Assembly: GCA_947594425.1 (NCBI GenBank)
Contig: CANQED010000012.1
Coordinates: forward strand, 16,829 to 80,828
DNA length: 64,000 nucleotides
From: an uncultured Ruminiclostridium sp.
Lineage (GTDB): Bacteria; Bacillota; Clostridia; Oscillospirales; Ruminococcaceae
Direction of reading: 5' to 3'
The translations under genes were made by a program, and so were the position numbers. Of this stretch, positions 32,306 through 40,965 are shown one piece after another. The notes below the pieces were generated by a model, which did no database searches, had not been told where the DNA came from, and was given only the letters and a program-made list of their open reading frames with translations. Positions within the stretch are counted from its first letter, which is position 1. Every line of letters starts with the position of its first letter.

Positions 32306-33145
32306 TTATACCGCCTCCTTTACCATAAACACAAACAGTTCCTCAATGCTGACAGGGCTTACTCTTACGCCGCTCGGCATAGCATTTCGCACCACAAGTG
32401 CCTGTGTGCCGTATGGATTTTTCTTTTCAAATTTGATCGCATTCGGCGGGAAATTACGGAGTTCTTCCTCCGTGCAATGGATCATACCGTATTTGGCAAG
32501 CAGCCGGTCTTTCTCCTCGCAAAGCAGTAATTTCCCTTTGTGCAAAAAAGCCACATAATCGCACAATTTTTCAAGATCACTGACAATATGAGAGGATATT
32601 AAAACGGCGTGTTTTTCTTCTCTTGTAAAATCCATCAGCATTTCTACGACCTCATCTCGCACGATCGGGTCAAGCCCCGATGTCGGTTCGTCAAGGAGCA
32701 AAAGGCGCGGATCGTGAGATAACGCCACTACTATTCCCAGCTTCATTTTCATTCCGCGGGAAAAATCCTTAAACGGTTTTCGTTCCGGCAGCGACATCTT
32801 TTTAATCAGCGATTGATACCGATCCTGCCTCCAGTTTTTGAAAGTGTGACGCATTACCTGCCCAACCTGTCTTACCGTGAGGCATTCGGGAATACCGATG
32901 TCGTCGAGAACGACCCCGATCTCTTCTTTTAGATCGATATTCTCCGTATTGTCCTTTCCGAGCAGGGAGATACTTCCGCCATCTTTATGGATCATATCAA
33001 GAATTAGCTTGATCGTTGTGCTTTTTCCGGCTCCGTTTTCTCCAACAAGTCCCATAATACAGCCTTCCGGTAAAACTAAATTTAAATGATCAAGTGTAAA
33101 ACCGGAATACGATTTTGTCAAGTCTTTAATTTCAATTGCATTCAT
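32306..33145 (-). CDS. ABC transporter ATP-binding protein (YtrB/BcrA-like)
   Basis: 279 residues. Walker A GENGAGKST (35-43), Q-loop region with VVLDDIGIPECLTVRQVG, signature FSRGMKMK, Walker B LLLLDEPTSGLDP and H-loop SSHIVSD. A C-terminal extension ends in SPVSIEELFVFMVKE, as in exporter ATPases of the YtrB group. The start overlaps the GntR stop by 4 bases and the stop abuts the permease gene, so the three genes are tightly coupled. Confidence 0.9.
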   Translation of the reverse strand: MNAIEIKDLTKSYSGFTLDHLNLVLPEGCIMGLVGENGAGKSTTIKLILDMIHKDGGSISLLGKDNTENIDLKEEIGVVLDDIGIPECLTVRQVGQVMRHTFKNWRQDRYQSLIKKMSLPERKPFKDFSRGMKMKLGIVVALSHDPRLLLLDEPTSGLDPIVRDEVVEMLMDFTREEKHAVLISSHIVSDLEKLCDYVAFLHKGKLLLCEEKDRLLAKYGMIHCTEEELRNFPPNAIKFEKKNPYGTQALVVRNAMPSGVRVSPVSIEELFVFMVKEAV

Positions 33146-33519
33146 TCTTGTCCCTCCATACCGAAATTGATCATTTCAATAATATCTTTCTTGCTCAGAT
33201 TGCATGTTGCGGCAAGCTTTATAATCTCGTCAATGTGATCTTCGATCTTTTTTAGATTTTCTTCTCGCAGCAGCTCCACATTCTTTGGTGCCACAAAGCA
33301 ACCTTTCCCCGGAACTGTATAAAGAAACCCGTCTTTTTCGAGCTCTTCATAAGCCCGTTTGGTTGTAATAAAGCTTATCCGCAAATCCTTCGCCAGTCCA
33401 CGAATTGACGGCAACATCTCATCTTCATTTAATGAGCCGCTTATAATTTGACTTTTGATCTGCGAATAGATCTGATCGTAAATCGGCGTTCCGCTTCGAT
33501 TGTCGATTAGAATATGCAC
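33142..33519 (-). CDS. GntR-family repressor (YtrA subfamily)
   Basis: 125 residues: an N-terminal winged helix (PIYDQIYSQIKSQIISGSLNEDEMLPSIRGLAKDLRISFITTKRAYEELEKDGFLYTVPGKGCFV), then a short helical dimerisation tail of about 45 residues. This is the YtrA layout rather than the long FadR or HutC types. It is first in the operon and almost certainly binds the palindrome that overlaps its own -10 box, so the operon is autorepressed until an inducer appears. Confidence 0.9.
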   Translation of the reverse strand: MHILIDNRSGTPIYDQIYSQIKSQIISGSLNEDEMLPSIRGLAKDLRISFITTKRAYEELEKDGFLYTVPGKGCFVAPKNVELLREENLKKIEDHIDEIIKLAATCNLSKKDIIEMINFGMEGQE

Positions 33520-33539
33520 ACAGCCACCTCAGTAAATAT

Positions 33540-33579
33540 TGTATATATTTATTATATACAGTTTAAACATCATTGTCAA
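33540..33579 (-). promoter_or_regulatory. Promoter and palindromic operator of the GntR/ABC operon
   Basis: On the minus strand TTGACA (33579-33574) and TATAAT (33556-33551) are 17 bases apart. A palindrome with arms TGTATATA and TATATACA and a 5-base centre (33560-33540) overlaps the -10 box. That is the position and shape expected of an YtrA-type repressor site. Confidence 0.75.
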
Positions 33580-33682
33580 TACCTACTTCGGATATTTCAT
33601 CTACGGACGGTGTCGATTGTGCCAAAAAAGAACACGCGAATATATTAGAATGTGCTATAATTGAACTATAGGGGGTATATTT

Positions 33683-33898
33683 ATGTTCAAGGAAAATTTT
33701 TCTCATAATTTAAAATATGCAAGAGAAAATAATAAAATGTCGCAGCAATATGTAGCAGACATTATAAAAACATCGAGAACTAATATATCAAAATATGAAA
33801 ACGGGCAGTTAGAGCCTAATATAGAAACTATAGGTTTATTAGCCGAATTATATGAAGTCAGTATAGACTGGCTCTTTGAAAATAAAGAAAAGAATTGA
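33683..33898 (+). CDS. Small XRE-family HTH regulator
   Basis: 71 residues: FSHNLKYARENNKMSQQYVADIIKTSRTNISKYENGQLEPNIETIGLLAELYEVSIDWLFEN, a complete Cro/C1-type helix-turn-helix with nothing else. Upstream is AGGGGG with a TATAAT-like box about 30 bases before it. It is divergent from the GntR operon and followed by AT-rich remains and a strong terminator. Targets unknown; possibly itself. Confidence 0.85.
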   Translation: MFKENFSHNLKYARENNKMSQQYVADIIKTSRTNISKYENGQLEPNIETIGLLAELYEVSIDWLFENKEKN

Positions 33899-33971
33899 GG
33901 TAAAAAATGAAAGAATTATAGTTCGGGCTAAGACGGTTTTATATTATATGTTCTACCCCTATTGGCTCACC

Positions 33972-34014
33972 AAACAACTGCCGAACGGTTTCCCCGTTCG
34001 GCAGTTGTTTTTTT
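33972..34014. terminator. Strong bidirectional terminator
   Basis: AACAACTGCCGAACGG pairs with CCGTTCGGCAGTTGTT, followed by TTTTTTT on the plus strand. It ends the XRE gene and, in the other direction, the hydrolase gene. Confidence 0.85.
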
Positions 34015-34033
34015 ATGCTGTGAGTATATCGCT

Positions 34034-35089
34034 CTATTTGCTTTTCTTCCCCCTAACCGCCGAGTCGAAAAACTCCGCCGCCTTAGCCATAAGTTCACCG
34101 TCGAGCTCGTGGTAGAGGTGCTTGTCCCCGTTTTCGGCGTAAAAGCTGACGCGCTGTGCGCGCGTCCCGCTGCCGTGGTATTCTTCGATAAAATGGTTCT
34201 CGAGGTCGGCTTTATGCCGTATCGAGTCGTCGCTGTTCATAGAATTGTGCCCCTTATTCTTTGCGGAGATAAAGGATATATTGGGGGTCTTGGTGACGTT
34301 GGACAATACGCTGTTTTTAAGGCTGATAACGTCGTCGTCGACGCTGTGGAGTATCATTATCTTCGCGCCGTTTGCCTCGGCGCGCTTTATCCCCTGCTCG
34401 GCGGTATAGCGCGAGCGCTTGCCGAACTTTATCCGCTCATACAGCTTTATATACGGCGAGAGCATATATACGAACCTGCCGTACATCTTAGCGCCCTCGT
34501 CGAGCAGCATATCGGTCGTGCGGTTAAAGCCGCTCTGCACAAATATCCCCTTTATCTTAAAATCCCCGTACAGGCTGACGGCGGACACCGCGTAGCCGCC
34601 CCAGCTGTGCCCGAAAAGCAGTATAGGCAGGTCGGTCTGTATGTACCTAAGCGCCGCGCTTAAATCTATCGCCGACTGCGGCAAACCTCTAAGGTTCTTT
34701 CCGCCGCTCATATGGCTGCCGGTATTGTCGTAGGCGAAAATTTTATACCCCCGCTCGGCAAAATACGCTATCTGCGGCAGATAGCTCAAATGCCCGTCAA
34801 ATATCCCGTGGGCGAAAACTATCAGAGCCTTAAACTCTTTGTAATTTTTATTATAATAATAACAGCCCGTATAGCTGTATTTTTTCTCGGAGGGAAATGT
34901 CACCGACTGCGCGATAAGGTCGGGATAGTCCGCCGCGTCGGGCAGCAGGGGCGTTTCGTATATCTCGTATCTTCGACCGAAAATGCCCTCGTACATAATA
35001 GCGACCACGCACATTATTATTAAGAATATAAGCACGGGGATAAGCAGCAAGATCCCGACCGAGATAAGAGTTACCGTAAGCGTATCCAC
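34034..35089 (-). CDS. Membrane-anchored alpha/beta hydrolase
   Basis: 351 residues. One N-terminal helix (about 4-32, TVTLISVGILLLIPVLIFLIIMC) anchors an alpha/beta-hydrolase fold: LIVFAHGIFDGH (oxyanion region), the nucleophile elbow FGHSWGG, the acid in ILHSVDDDVI and the base in NKGHNSM, together a full Ser-Asp-His triad. A lid-like helical insert lies between nucleophile and acid (residues about 190-250). The gene follows glmU by 16 bases and probably shares its transcript. Substrate unknown; serine aminopeptidase S33-type lipases and esterases are the nearest relatives. Confidence 0.88.
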   Translation of the reverse strand: MDTLTVTLISVGILLLIPVLIFLIIMCVVAIMYEGIFGRRYEIYETPLLPDAADYPDLIAQSVTFPSEKKYSYTGCYYYNKNYKEFKALIVFAHGIFDGHLSYLPQIAYFAERGYKIFAYDNTGSHMSGGKNLRGLPQSAIDLSAALRYIQTDLPILLFGHSWGGYAVSAVSLYGDFKIKGIFVQSGFNRTTDMLLDEGAKMYGRFVYMLSPYIKLYERIKFGKRSRYTAEQGIKRAEANGAKIMILHSVDDDVISLKNSVLSNVTKTPNISFISAKNKGHNSMNSDDSIRHKADLENHFIEEYHGSGTRAQRVSFYAENGDKHLYHELDGELMAKAAEFFDSAVRGKKSK

Positions 35090-35104
35090 GGCGTAAAGTC
35101 CCCC

Positions 35105-36487
35105 TTAAGCCTTTCTTTTTCTGCGGCTGTTCTTTTCCCAGTGCTCTATGACGCGCATATTAGCGCGCTCTACCGCGAGCGAATCGGGCGGAACGTCCTT
35201 TGTTATCGTCGAGCCTGCGGCGGTGGTGGCGTTCTCGCCGACCGTCACAGGGGCGATAAGATTAGTATTGCAGCCGATAAAGGCGTGATCGCCTATCACG
35301 GTGCGGAATTTGTTTATCCCGTCATAATTTGCGGTGACGCACCCGCAGCCGAAATTGACGTCCTTGCCCACATCGCTGTCGCCCACATATGTAAGATGTG
35401 CTATGCAGGTATTTATGCCGACGGTAGAATTTTTCACCTCGACAAAATCCCCTATCTTTACCCCGCTCAGCAAATGCGTACCCGGGCGGATATGCACAAA
35501 GGGTCCCGCCTTTGCGCCCTCGTCTATAACGGAGTCAAAAGCGTGCACGTTGTCGAGCGTCACCCTGTCGGCTATCCTGCAATTTTCTATATAAGAGTTG
35601 GGTCCTATCGTGCAGCCGCCGCCGATAACGGTATCGCCCTTTATCACGGTATTGGGCAAAATGACCGTATCGCGCCCGATTTTTACATCGGGGGAAATAA
35701 TGATCCCGTCCGTCAGCGGGATATCCGCGCCCTCGCTCATTAGGCGGCCGAGTACCTTATCCCGCGCGGTCTTATTAAGCTCGGACAGCTGCGCGCGCGA
35801 ATTAGCCCCGAGCACCACATCCTCATTCTCGGCGGTATATACACCGCGCTTATCGAGCAACGCCGCCGCGTCGGTGAGATAATACTCTCCTCCCGCGTTG
35901 TCGGAGGTTATTTTATCAAGGCAGTTAAGCAGCTTTTCGGGCTTGAACCAGTATATCCCCGAGTTTACTTCATTTATCTCTCTTTGCCGCTCGGTGCAGT
36001 CCTTTTCTTCGATTATCGCGGAGAATTTTCCGTCCTCGCGGTATATCCTCCCATAGCCGAACGGCTCGGGTATCACCGCCGATATGACGGTTATATCGTT
36101 GTCCTCCCCGCGGTGAGCCGAGAGCGACCGCTTTATCGTATCATCGTCTATAAAAGGCGCGTCGGCGCAGCAGATAAACAGGTCGGCGTCTTGCTCGGCC
36201 GCCTTACGGATAAAGTCCTTTGCCTGCATAACGGCGTGAGCGGTGCCTTTTCTTTCGGTCTGCTCGTATGCGGCATAATTGCCGCGAGTATTGAGATATT
36301 CCTCGAGCGGCTCCTTCTTGCTGCCGACTACTACCGCGATATCGTCTATTCCCGCGCTTTCGACGCTGTCGAGCACCCAGCCTATCATGGGCTTAAACAA
36401 CACGTTAGCCATAGCCTTAGGCAGGTCTGAGCACATACGCTTTCCGTCCCCTGCGGCGAGGATAAGGCAGCAGGTCTTTTTTGCCAA
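35105..36487 (-). CDS. glmU: Bifunctional GlmU, UDP-GlcNAc synthesis
   Basis: A protein of about 460 residues. The N-terminal uridyltransferase has LILAAGDGKRM...LPKAM, ADAPFID, GYGRI and NSGIYWF. The C-terminal left-handed beta-helix acetyltransferase has many hexapeptide repeats (IGPNSYIENCRI..., VEVKNSTVG, HLTYVGDSDVG, NFGCGCVTANYDG, IGCNTNLIAPVTVGENA). It makes UDP-N-acetylglucosamine for cell-wall synthesis from glucosamine-1-phosphate in two steps. The ATG at 36496 directly touches its AAAGGA, so the TTG at 36487, nine bases after it, is the better start. Confidence 0.93.
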   Translation of the reverse strand: MAKKTCCLILAAGDGKRMCSDLPKAMANVLFKPMIGWVLDSVESAGIDDIAVVVGSKKEPLEEYLNTRGNYAAYEQTERKGTAHAVMQAKDFIRKAAEQDADLFICCADAPFIDDDTIKRSLSAHRGEDNDITVISAVIPEPFGYGRIYREDGKFSAIIEEKDCTERQREINEVNSGIYWFKPEKLLNCLDKITSDNAGGEYYLTDAAALLDKRGVYTAENEDVVLGANSRAQLSELNKTARDKVLGRLMSEGADIPLTDGIIISPDVKIGRDTVILPNTVIKGDTVIGGGCTIGPNSYIENCRIADRVTLDNVHAFDSVIDEGAKAGPFVHIRPGTHLLSGVKIGDFVEVKNSTVGINTCIAHLTYVGDSDVGKDVNFGCGCVTANYDGINKFRTVIGDHAFIGCNTNLIAPVTVGENATTAAGSTITKDVPPDSLAVERANMRVIEHWEKNSRRKRKA

Positions 36488-36552
36488 AAATATCATTCCT
36501 TTCGGTATTTATCAATTAAATCTATGCGAAAATTGACAGAATATGAGCTTTA

Positions 36553-37263
36553 TTATTTAGGTTCATTCCCGGTAGGGCGTGAGGTAAGGAAAGCTATCGC
36601 GCGATCTATCGAGCTGCGCACATGCTCCATATCGGCGTTGTGCAATTTGCCCGCGTTGCGGTAGTCAAAGCTGTTGCAAAACTCGTTTACATCGCTCCCG
36701 AGCTGCTTGGTATAATTTTGCATTATCTCGTCGAGCGTCTTTAAAAAGTCGGGGCGCTCGTTTTTGGGCATCTTGAGCGCGCTTTGCTCGATAAGATAAT
36801 GATAATGCGGCAGGCAGAAAAATTCCTGCGTGCGAAACATATTCCTAAACTTGCCGTCCTTTACATACATTGTAAAGACGGTATCGAGCATATGGTCTAT
36901 GCCCCACTGCACCTTAGAGCATACAAAGCAGCTGTGGTCGAGCTCGGCGGCCTTTTTCGCCTTATTGTCCTTAGAGGCAAAAAGTCCCTTTTTGTCGATA
37001 ATGCCGCTGCGCACGTCCTCGAGGTGGCTGTTGAGCATTAGCGCGAGCGAAAGTCGGTTATTCTGCTTTAACAGCTGGGTATAATGGGTATGGCAAAAGC
37101 CGAGCCTGTTGGTCTCTATCCTGACGTCGGGCTCCATCATTGCCGCGCCCATTATGTACTCGCAGATATGCTGCTCTACGGTATCTCTCATACGGCAGAT
37201 AGGGCAGCCCTCGCGCGGCTCGAACACCTCGTTTACGGGGATAGTAAGTATGCTTTCTCTCAT
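36553..37263 (-). CDS. DUF6062-type cysteine-rich protein
   Basis: 236 residues with repeated metal-site-like motifs: CPICRMRD at the N-terminus, GFCHTHY near 56, SCFVCSK in the middle and FFCLPHYHYL later. Each is a C-x2-C or C-x2-H pair, suggesting two treble or zinc-ribbon-like sites. The layout matches the DUF6062 family of Clostridia, whose role is unknown. AAAGGAAA precedes the ATG. It is a single gene, divergent from ogg. Confidence 0.82.
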   Translation of the reverse strand: MRESILTIPVNEVFEPREGCPICRMRDTVEQHICEYIMGAAMMEPDVRIETNRLGFCHTHYTQLLKQNNRLSLALMLNSHLEDVRSGIIDKKGLFASKDNKAKKAAELDHSCFVCSKVQWGIDHMLDTVFTMYVKDGKFRNMFRTQEFFCLPHYHYLIEQSALKMPKNERPDFLKTLDEIMQNYTKQLGSDVNEFCNSFDYRNAGKLHNADMEHVRSSIDRAIAFLTSRPTGNEPK

Positions 37264-37383
37264 ATTTTGAATTTCCTTTCAGAGAATTTTTAAATTTTCT
37301 CTTGTAATTTCTCTGTTTATATTGTATTATATAAAGAGGAAATAATCAAGAGTTTTTTTAAAATTGAGAGGAATTTTTTAAAA

Positions 37384-38196
37384 ATGGATTATGAATTTGT
37401 CAGCAAAAATTTTGACCCGCGTCTGATACTGTTTTGCGGGCAATGCTTTCGCTGGCGCGAGGACGGGGACGGCTTTTTCGGAATAGTAGGCGAGCGCGCC
37501 GTCCGCCTTACCAAAAGCGGGGACACTATCACCCTGCACGGCATAAGCGAGGAGGACGTGCCCTTTTGGCGCGAATACTTCGACCTCGACACCGATTACG
37601 GCGGGATAATAAAAATACTCTCGCAGGACGGCTTTATGCAAAAGGCTTGCGCGGAAAAGGGCGGCATAAGGGTACTGCGCCAGCCGCCGTTTGAGACGCT
37701 TATCAGCTTTATCATATCGCAGAATAATAATATAAAGCGCATCACGGGGATAATTTCCCGCCTGTGCGAGAGCTTTGGGGAGAAAAGGGACTTTGGTTAT
37801 ATTTTCCCCACCGCAGAGCAATTGAGCGGTATCACCGCAGAGCAATTAGCGCCGCTTAGGGCGGGATTTCGCGCAAAGTACATAGCCGACGCGGTAGAAA
37901 AGGTAAACAGCGGGGCTGTAGACCTCGACGAGCTGTACGCCCTAGACGCCGACGCCGCCCGCGAAAAGCTTAAAAGCATTAAGGGCGTAGGCGACAAGGT
38001 CGCGGACTGCGTATTGCTCTTCGGCTATCACAAGATAGAGGCTTTCCCCCGCGACGTATGGATAAAGCGCGCGGCGGCGGCCATCTACCCCGACGGGCTG
38101 CCCGACTGCTTTCGCGGATACGAGGGTATAGCGCAGCAGTATATGTTTGACTATGTACGCACCCACCCCGAGTGCGTAACGATAAAGGAAAAGTAA
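37384..38196 (+). CDS. ogg: 8-oxoguanine DNA glycosylase/lyase
   Basis: 270 residues. An N-terminal TBP-like OGG domain (FDPRLILFCGQCFRW...) leads to an HhH-GPD core: FETLISFIISQNNNIKRI, then the hairpin LKSIKGVGDKVADCVLLFG with catalytic Lys205, then AFPRDVWIKR with Asp224. It removes oxidised guanine and nicks the strand. Only one base separates it from ung, so two base-excision glycosylases are made from one transcript. Confidence 0.93.
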   Translation: MDYEFVSKNFDPRLILFCGQCFRWREDGDGFFGIVGERAVRLTKSGDTITLHGISEEDVPFWREYFDLDTDYGGIIKILSQDGFMQKACAEKGGIRVLRQPPFETLISFIISQNNNIKRITGIISRLCESFGEKRDFGYIFPTAEQLSGITAEQLAPLRAGFRAKYIADAVEKVNSGAVDLDELYALDADAAREKLKSIKGVGDKVADCVLLFGYHKIEAFPRDVWIKRAAAAIYPDGLPDCFRGYEGIAQQYMFDYVRTHPECVTIKEK

Positions 38197-38197
38197 T

Positions 38198-38875
38198 ATG
38201 GTACATATAGGAAACGACTGGGACGAGCTGCTAAAGGACCAATTTGACAGCGATTATTATAAGACCCTGCGCAGATTTCTTGTCAGCGAATACAACAATC
38301 ACAGGGTATACCCGCCCGCCGACTGCATATTTAACGCGCTTAAATTTACCCCCTACAGCTCGGTAAAGGCGGTACTGCTCGGTCAGGACCCCTATCACGG
38401 AGCGGGGCAGGCGCACGGTCTGTGCTTTTCGGTGCAAAAGGGCGTACAGCCGCCGCCGTCGCTGCAAAATATCTTTAAAGAACTGTACGACGACCTCGGG
38501 ATAAAATGCGACCCGACCTGCGGAGATCTAACCGAGTGGGCAAGGCAGGGGGTGCTACTGCTGAACACCTCTCTCACCGTAAGAGAGGGTATGCCTAACA
38601 GCCATCGAGGCAAGGGCTGGGAGCAGCTTACCGACCGAATAATCACGCTTATAGACCAAAAGACCGAGCCTGTCGCGTTTATTCTTTGGGGAGCTAACGC
38701 CAAAGCTAAGCTCCCGCTTATCACAAACCCGATACACGGGGTGTTCACCGCCGCCCACCCGAGCCCGCTGTCGGCGCATAACGGGTTCTTCGGCTGTCGG
38801 CATTTTTCGGCGGTAAACGGCTTTTTGTCCGCGAACGGCATACAGCCGATAGACTGGAGATTACAGCGGACATAA
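38198..38875 (+). CDS. ung: Uracil-DNA glycosylase
   Basis: 225 residues with all family-1 motifs: water-activating LLGQDPYHG (Asp64, the same number as in E. coli), GLCFSVQKG, LLLNTSLTVREG, ILWGANAK and the leucine-loop HPSPLSAHNGFFG. It excises uracil from DNA to start base-excision repair. It is flanked by ogg one base upstream and a phosphoesterase gene 12 bases downstream. Confidence 0.96.
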   Translation: MVHIGNDWDELLKDQFDSDYYKTLRRFLVSEYNNHRVYPPADCIFNALKFTPYSSVKAVLLGQDPYHGAGQAHGLCFSVQKGVQPPPSLQNIFKELYDDLGIKCDPTCGDLTEWARQGVLLLNTSLTVREGMPNSHRGKGWEQLTDRIITLIDQKTEPVAFILWGANAKAKLPLITNPIHGVFTAAHPSPLSAHNGFFGCRHFSAVNGFLSANGIQPIDWRLQRT

Positions 38876-38887
38876 GGGAGGAATTGT

Positions 38888-39610
38888 ATGATATGCGTTA
38901 CGGGAGATCTTCACGGAGATCTCGAAAGGTTCAAGTCGCCTAAGCTCAAAAAGCTTAAAAAAGGCGACGCGCTGATAATATGCGGCGATTTCGGCTGTAT
39001 ATGGGACGGCGGCAAGAAAGAACTCAAGACGCTCAAAAAGCTCGGAAAGAAGAAGTACAATATACTGTTCGTAGACGGCACGCACGAGAATTATGACCTG
39101 TTGGAAGAATATCCCGAGGAGCAGTGGTGCGGAGGCACCGTCCGCCATATAAGCGGCAATCTGCGGCAGCTTATGCGCGGGCAGGTGTACGAGATAGCGG
39201 GCAAAAAGATATTCGCCTTTGGCGGAGGGCAGAGCGACGAGAACACCTCGTACCTCGAGCCCGACGACGAAAAGCACTGGCTGCACGAGATACCCTCGGA
39301 CGAGGAGCTAAAGCTCGGCGTCAATAACCTGCTGAAAAATGATAAAAAGGTAGATATGATCGTCACCTATGAGCCGCCCGCGCGGCTTGACGAATTTATC
39401 GATATAGGAAAGACAAACCGAAACCATATAAACACCTATTTGGATAAAATTCTCGAAAATGTGGAATTTAATATGTGGTACTTCGGAAAGCGTCATATCA
39501 ACAAGCTTATTCCCCCGCGCTATCAATGTCTTTTTGACGCGGTGGAATTTGCAGATAAACAACGGCTGCCAAAGCCGAAAAAGGTAAAAAAGGAGAAGAA
39601 CAATGGCTGA
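38888..39610 (+). CDS. Calcineurin-like metallophosphoesterase
   Basis: 240 residues with the metal-binding series GDLHGD (8-12), ICGDFG, DGTHENYD, and later a TYEPP (in place of the usual TH.PP) and a C-terminal FGKRHIN. AGGGAGG precedes the ATG. The classical GHTH-type last motif is replaced by KRHIN, so catalysis may differ from typical family members. It is co-transcribed with the glycosylase genes and overlaps the next gene by 8 bases. Substrate unknown. Confidence 0.85.
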   Translation: MICVTGDLHGDLERFKSPKLKKLKKGDALIICGDFGCIWDGGKKELKTLKKLGKKKYNILFVDGTHENYDLLEEYPEEQWCGGTVRHISGNLRQLMRGQVYEIAGKKIFAFGGGQSDENTSYLEPDDEKHWLHEIPSDEELKLGVNNLLKNDKKVDMIVTYEPPARLDEFIDIGKTNRNHINTYLDKILENVEFNMWYFGKRHINKLIPPRYQCLFDAVEFADKQRLPKPKKVKKEKNNG

Positions 39611-39839
39611 ATTTAAGTACGAGATCACAAAAGAATTAGGCGTGATAGGCGAGAGCGGCAGCTACAGCATCGAGCTTAATATGGTAAGCTGGAACGACCG
39701 CCCGCCTAAGTACGATATACGCTCTTGGTCGCCCGACCACAGCAGAATGGGCAAGGGTATCTCGCTCACCGAGGAAGAGATGCAAAGGCTCGTCGAGCTG
39801 TTTAACGCGCGAGACGAAGAGGACGAATTCGACGTGTGA
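39603..39839 (+). CDS. YdbC/PC4-like single-stranded nucleic acid binding protein
   Basis: 78 residues: FKYEITKELGVIGE...SYSIELNMVSWNDRPPKYDIRSWSPDHSRMGKGISLTEEEMQRLVELFN. This is the bacterial PC4-like (YdbC) fold of four strands and a helix that dimerises and binds ssDNA. The WNDRPPKYDIR segment is diagnostic. AAAGGAGAAG precedes the ATG, inside the end of the phosphoesterase gene. Its place at the end of a repair operon fits a role in handling single-stranded DNA. Confidence 0.88.
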   Translation: MAEFKYEITKELGVIGESGSYSIELNMVSWNDRPPKYDIRSWSPDHSRMGKGISLTEEEMQRLVELFNARDEEDEFDV

Positions 39840-39900
39840 TCTTTGCGTAAAAGTACCCCGCGATCATCTCACGGGGTGTAGGTTATACTCCATATAACGA

Positions 39901-39930
39901 AAACCCCCGCGAAATGCTCCACGGGGGTTT
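39901..39930. terminator. Terminator of the repair operon
   Basis: AAACCCCCG and CGGGGGTTT stem around a 12-nt loop, with T-rich flanks on both strands. A weaker CCCCG/CGGGG hairpin lies about 45 bases earlier. Confidence 0.75.
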
Positions 39931-39982
39931 CTCATTCATACATTGTCCTTCGTTTCGCCCAAATTGGCGGAAGCTGTCAAAA

Positions 39983-40210
39983 TTACTTGTTCTTCTTCTT
40001 AAGAACGATGCCGCTAACGGTAAGAGCGCCTGCTGCAAGAGCGGTAGGAACTACGGTGAGAATAACACCGGTACCGGGGTTGCTGTCGCCTACGGTCGCC
40101 TGGCTGTTTGCGCCATCAGAAGCGCCGACCTCAACGTCTGCTGCAAATGCAGCGGTGGAGCAAGCCGCAACGGCTGCTATGCAAGCTATAGCTGCTAAAA
40201 TCTTTTTCAT
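39983..40210 (-). CDS. Small exported protein with C-terminal anchor
   Basis: 75 residues. The signal peptide MKKILAAIACIAAVAACSTAAFA ends near A-D, a 25-residue Gly/Ser-rich body follows, and the C-terminus is SNPGTG, a hydrophobic helix and KKKNK. This is the layout of a sortase-type sorting signal with an NPGTG motif in place of LPxTG. The mature body would be only about 25 residues. AGGAGG precedes the ATG. No partner gene is adjacent. A similar C-terminal layout (TDTG, helix, KKRK) is seen in the protein at 45917-46786. Confidence 0.75.
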   Translation of the reverse strand: MKKILAAIACIAAVAACSTAAFAADVEVGASDGANSQATVGDSNPGTGVILTVVPTALAAGALTVSGIVLKKKNK

Positions 40211-40395
40211 CGTTATATCCTCCTTATATTGTCCTTCATATGTAAATTCGTTTTACATCTAAGCAGTCTATATAAACCGTAAAAAAGTTTCAACTTTTTT
40301 ATTTTTCTTTTTTCTTATCCGACCGCTTACATTGCCGTAGTCGGGCGGAGATATTAAAAAGTTTCAGAATAATAAAAATTTTTTAAAAAAAATAA

Positions 40396-40424
40396 AAGCG
40401 TTAGAGATTTTAGCTCCAACGCTT
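40396..40424 (-). terminator. Terminator of the DUF6171-PH-GtrA operon
   Basis: On the minus strand AAGCGTTGGAG pairs with CTCTAACGCTT with one mismatch, followed by a long run of T and A. Confidence 0.75.
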
Positions 40425-40428
40425 AAAA

Positions 40429-40965
40429 CTATTCCGTCTTTTTCTTTTTGCTCCTGAAAATAAACAGCTTGCTGAAAATATAATTGAGCACAAGTACCAC
40501 TATATTGGACAGGACCTTTATGCAAAATTCGTATATCCCGTTTCCGACCGCGGGGAGGTCTACGAGCAGATACATTATTATAAGGTCTACAAATAATGTG
40601 AACAGCCTTGCCGCGTAAAAGGACAGCGCCTGCATAAATATCTTGCCCGCGCCGCTTACCTTGCTCTTAAATACCCATATGCGATTGGTGATATAAGCAA
40701 AGGTCACCGACACTATCCAGCTTATTATATTCGGCAACACCGTCGACGAGTCCCCGTCCGAGAACGTCAGGTGATACATCCACTTAAATATCCACGGCGC
40801 GCTCTCTTCGGTGGGAAAAACAGTGCGCACAATAAAGTACGTCCCTATAGAGACAAGCGTCGTCAGCGCCCCGAAAAACACATAGGATATTATCTCGCGG
40901 TATTTTCTGTACAATTCGCCCCACTGCTTAGGGTGGAGCGCCATAGTGACTATCTCTTTAATCAT
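40429..40965 (-). CDS. GtrA-family membrane protein
   Basis: 178 residues with four helices: ISYVFFGALTTLVSIGTYFIV, ILPNIISWIVSVTFAYITNRIWVF, FMQALSFYAARLFTLFVDLIIMYLLV and VLSNIVVLVLNYIFSKLFIF. The NRIWVF and NYIFSKLFIFR motifs are hallmarks of GtrA, proteins thought to move lipid-linked sugars across the membrane. The first ATG overlaps the stop of the upstream gene by 8 bases; an ATG at 40944 is a possible alternative. It is the last gene of a three-gene operon. Confidence 0.9.
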   Translation of the reverse strand: MIKEIVTMALHPKQWGELYRKYREIISYVFFGALTTLVSIGTYFIVRTVFPTEESAPWIFKWMYHLTFSDGDSSTVLPNIISWIVSVTFAYITNRIWVFKSKVSGAGKIFMQALSFYAARLFTLFVDLIIMYLLVDLPAVGNGIYEFCIKVLSNIVVLVLNYIFSKLFIFRSKKKKTE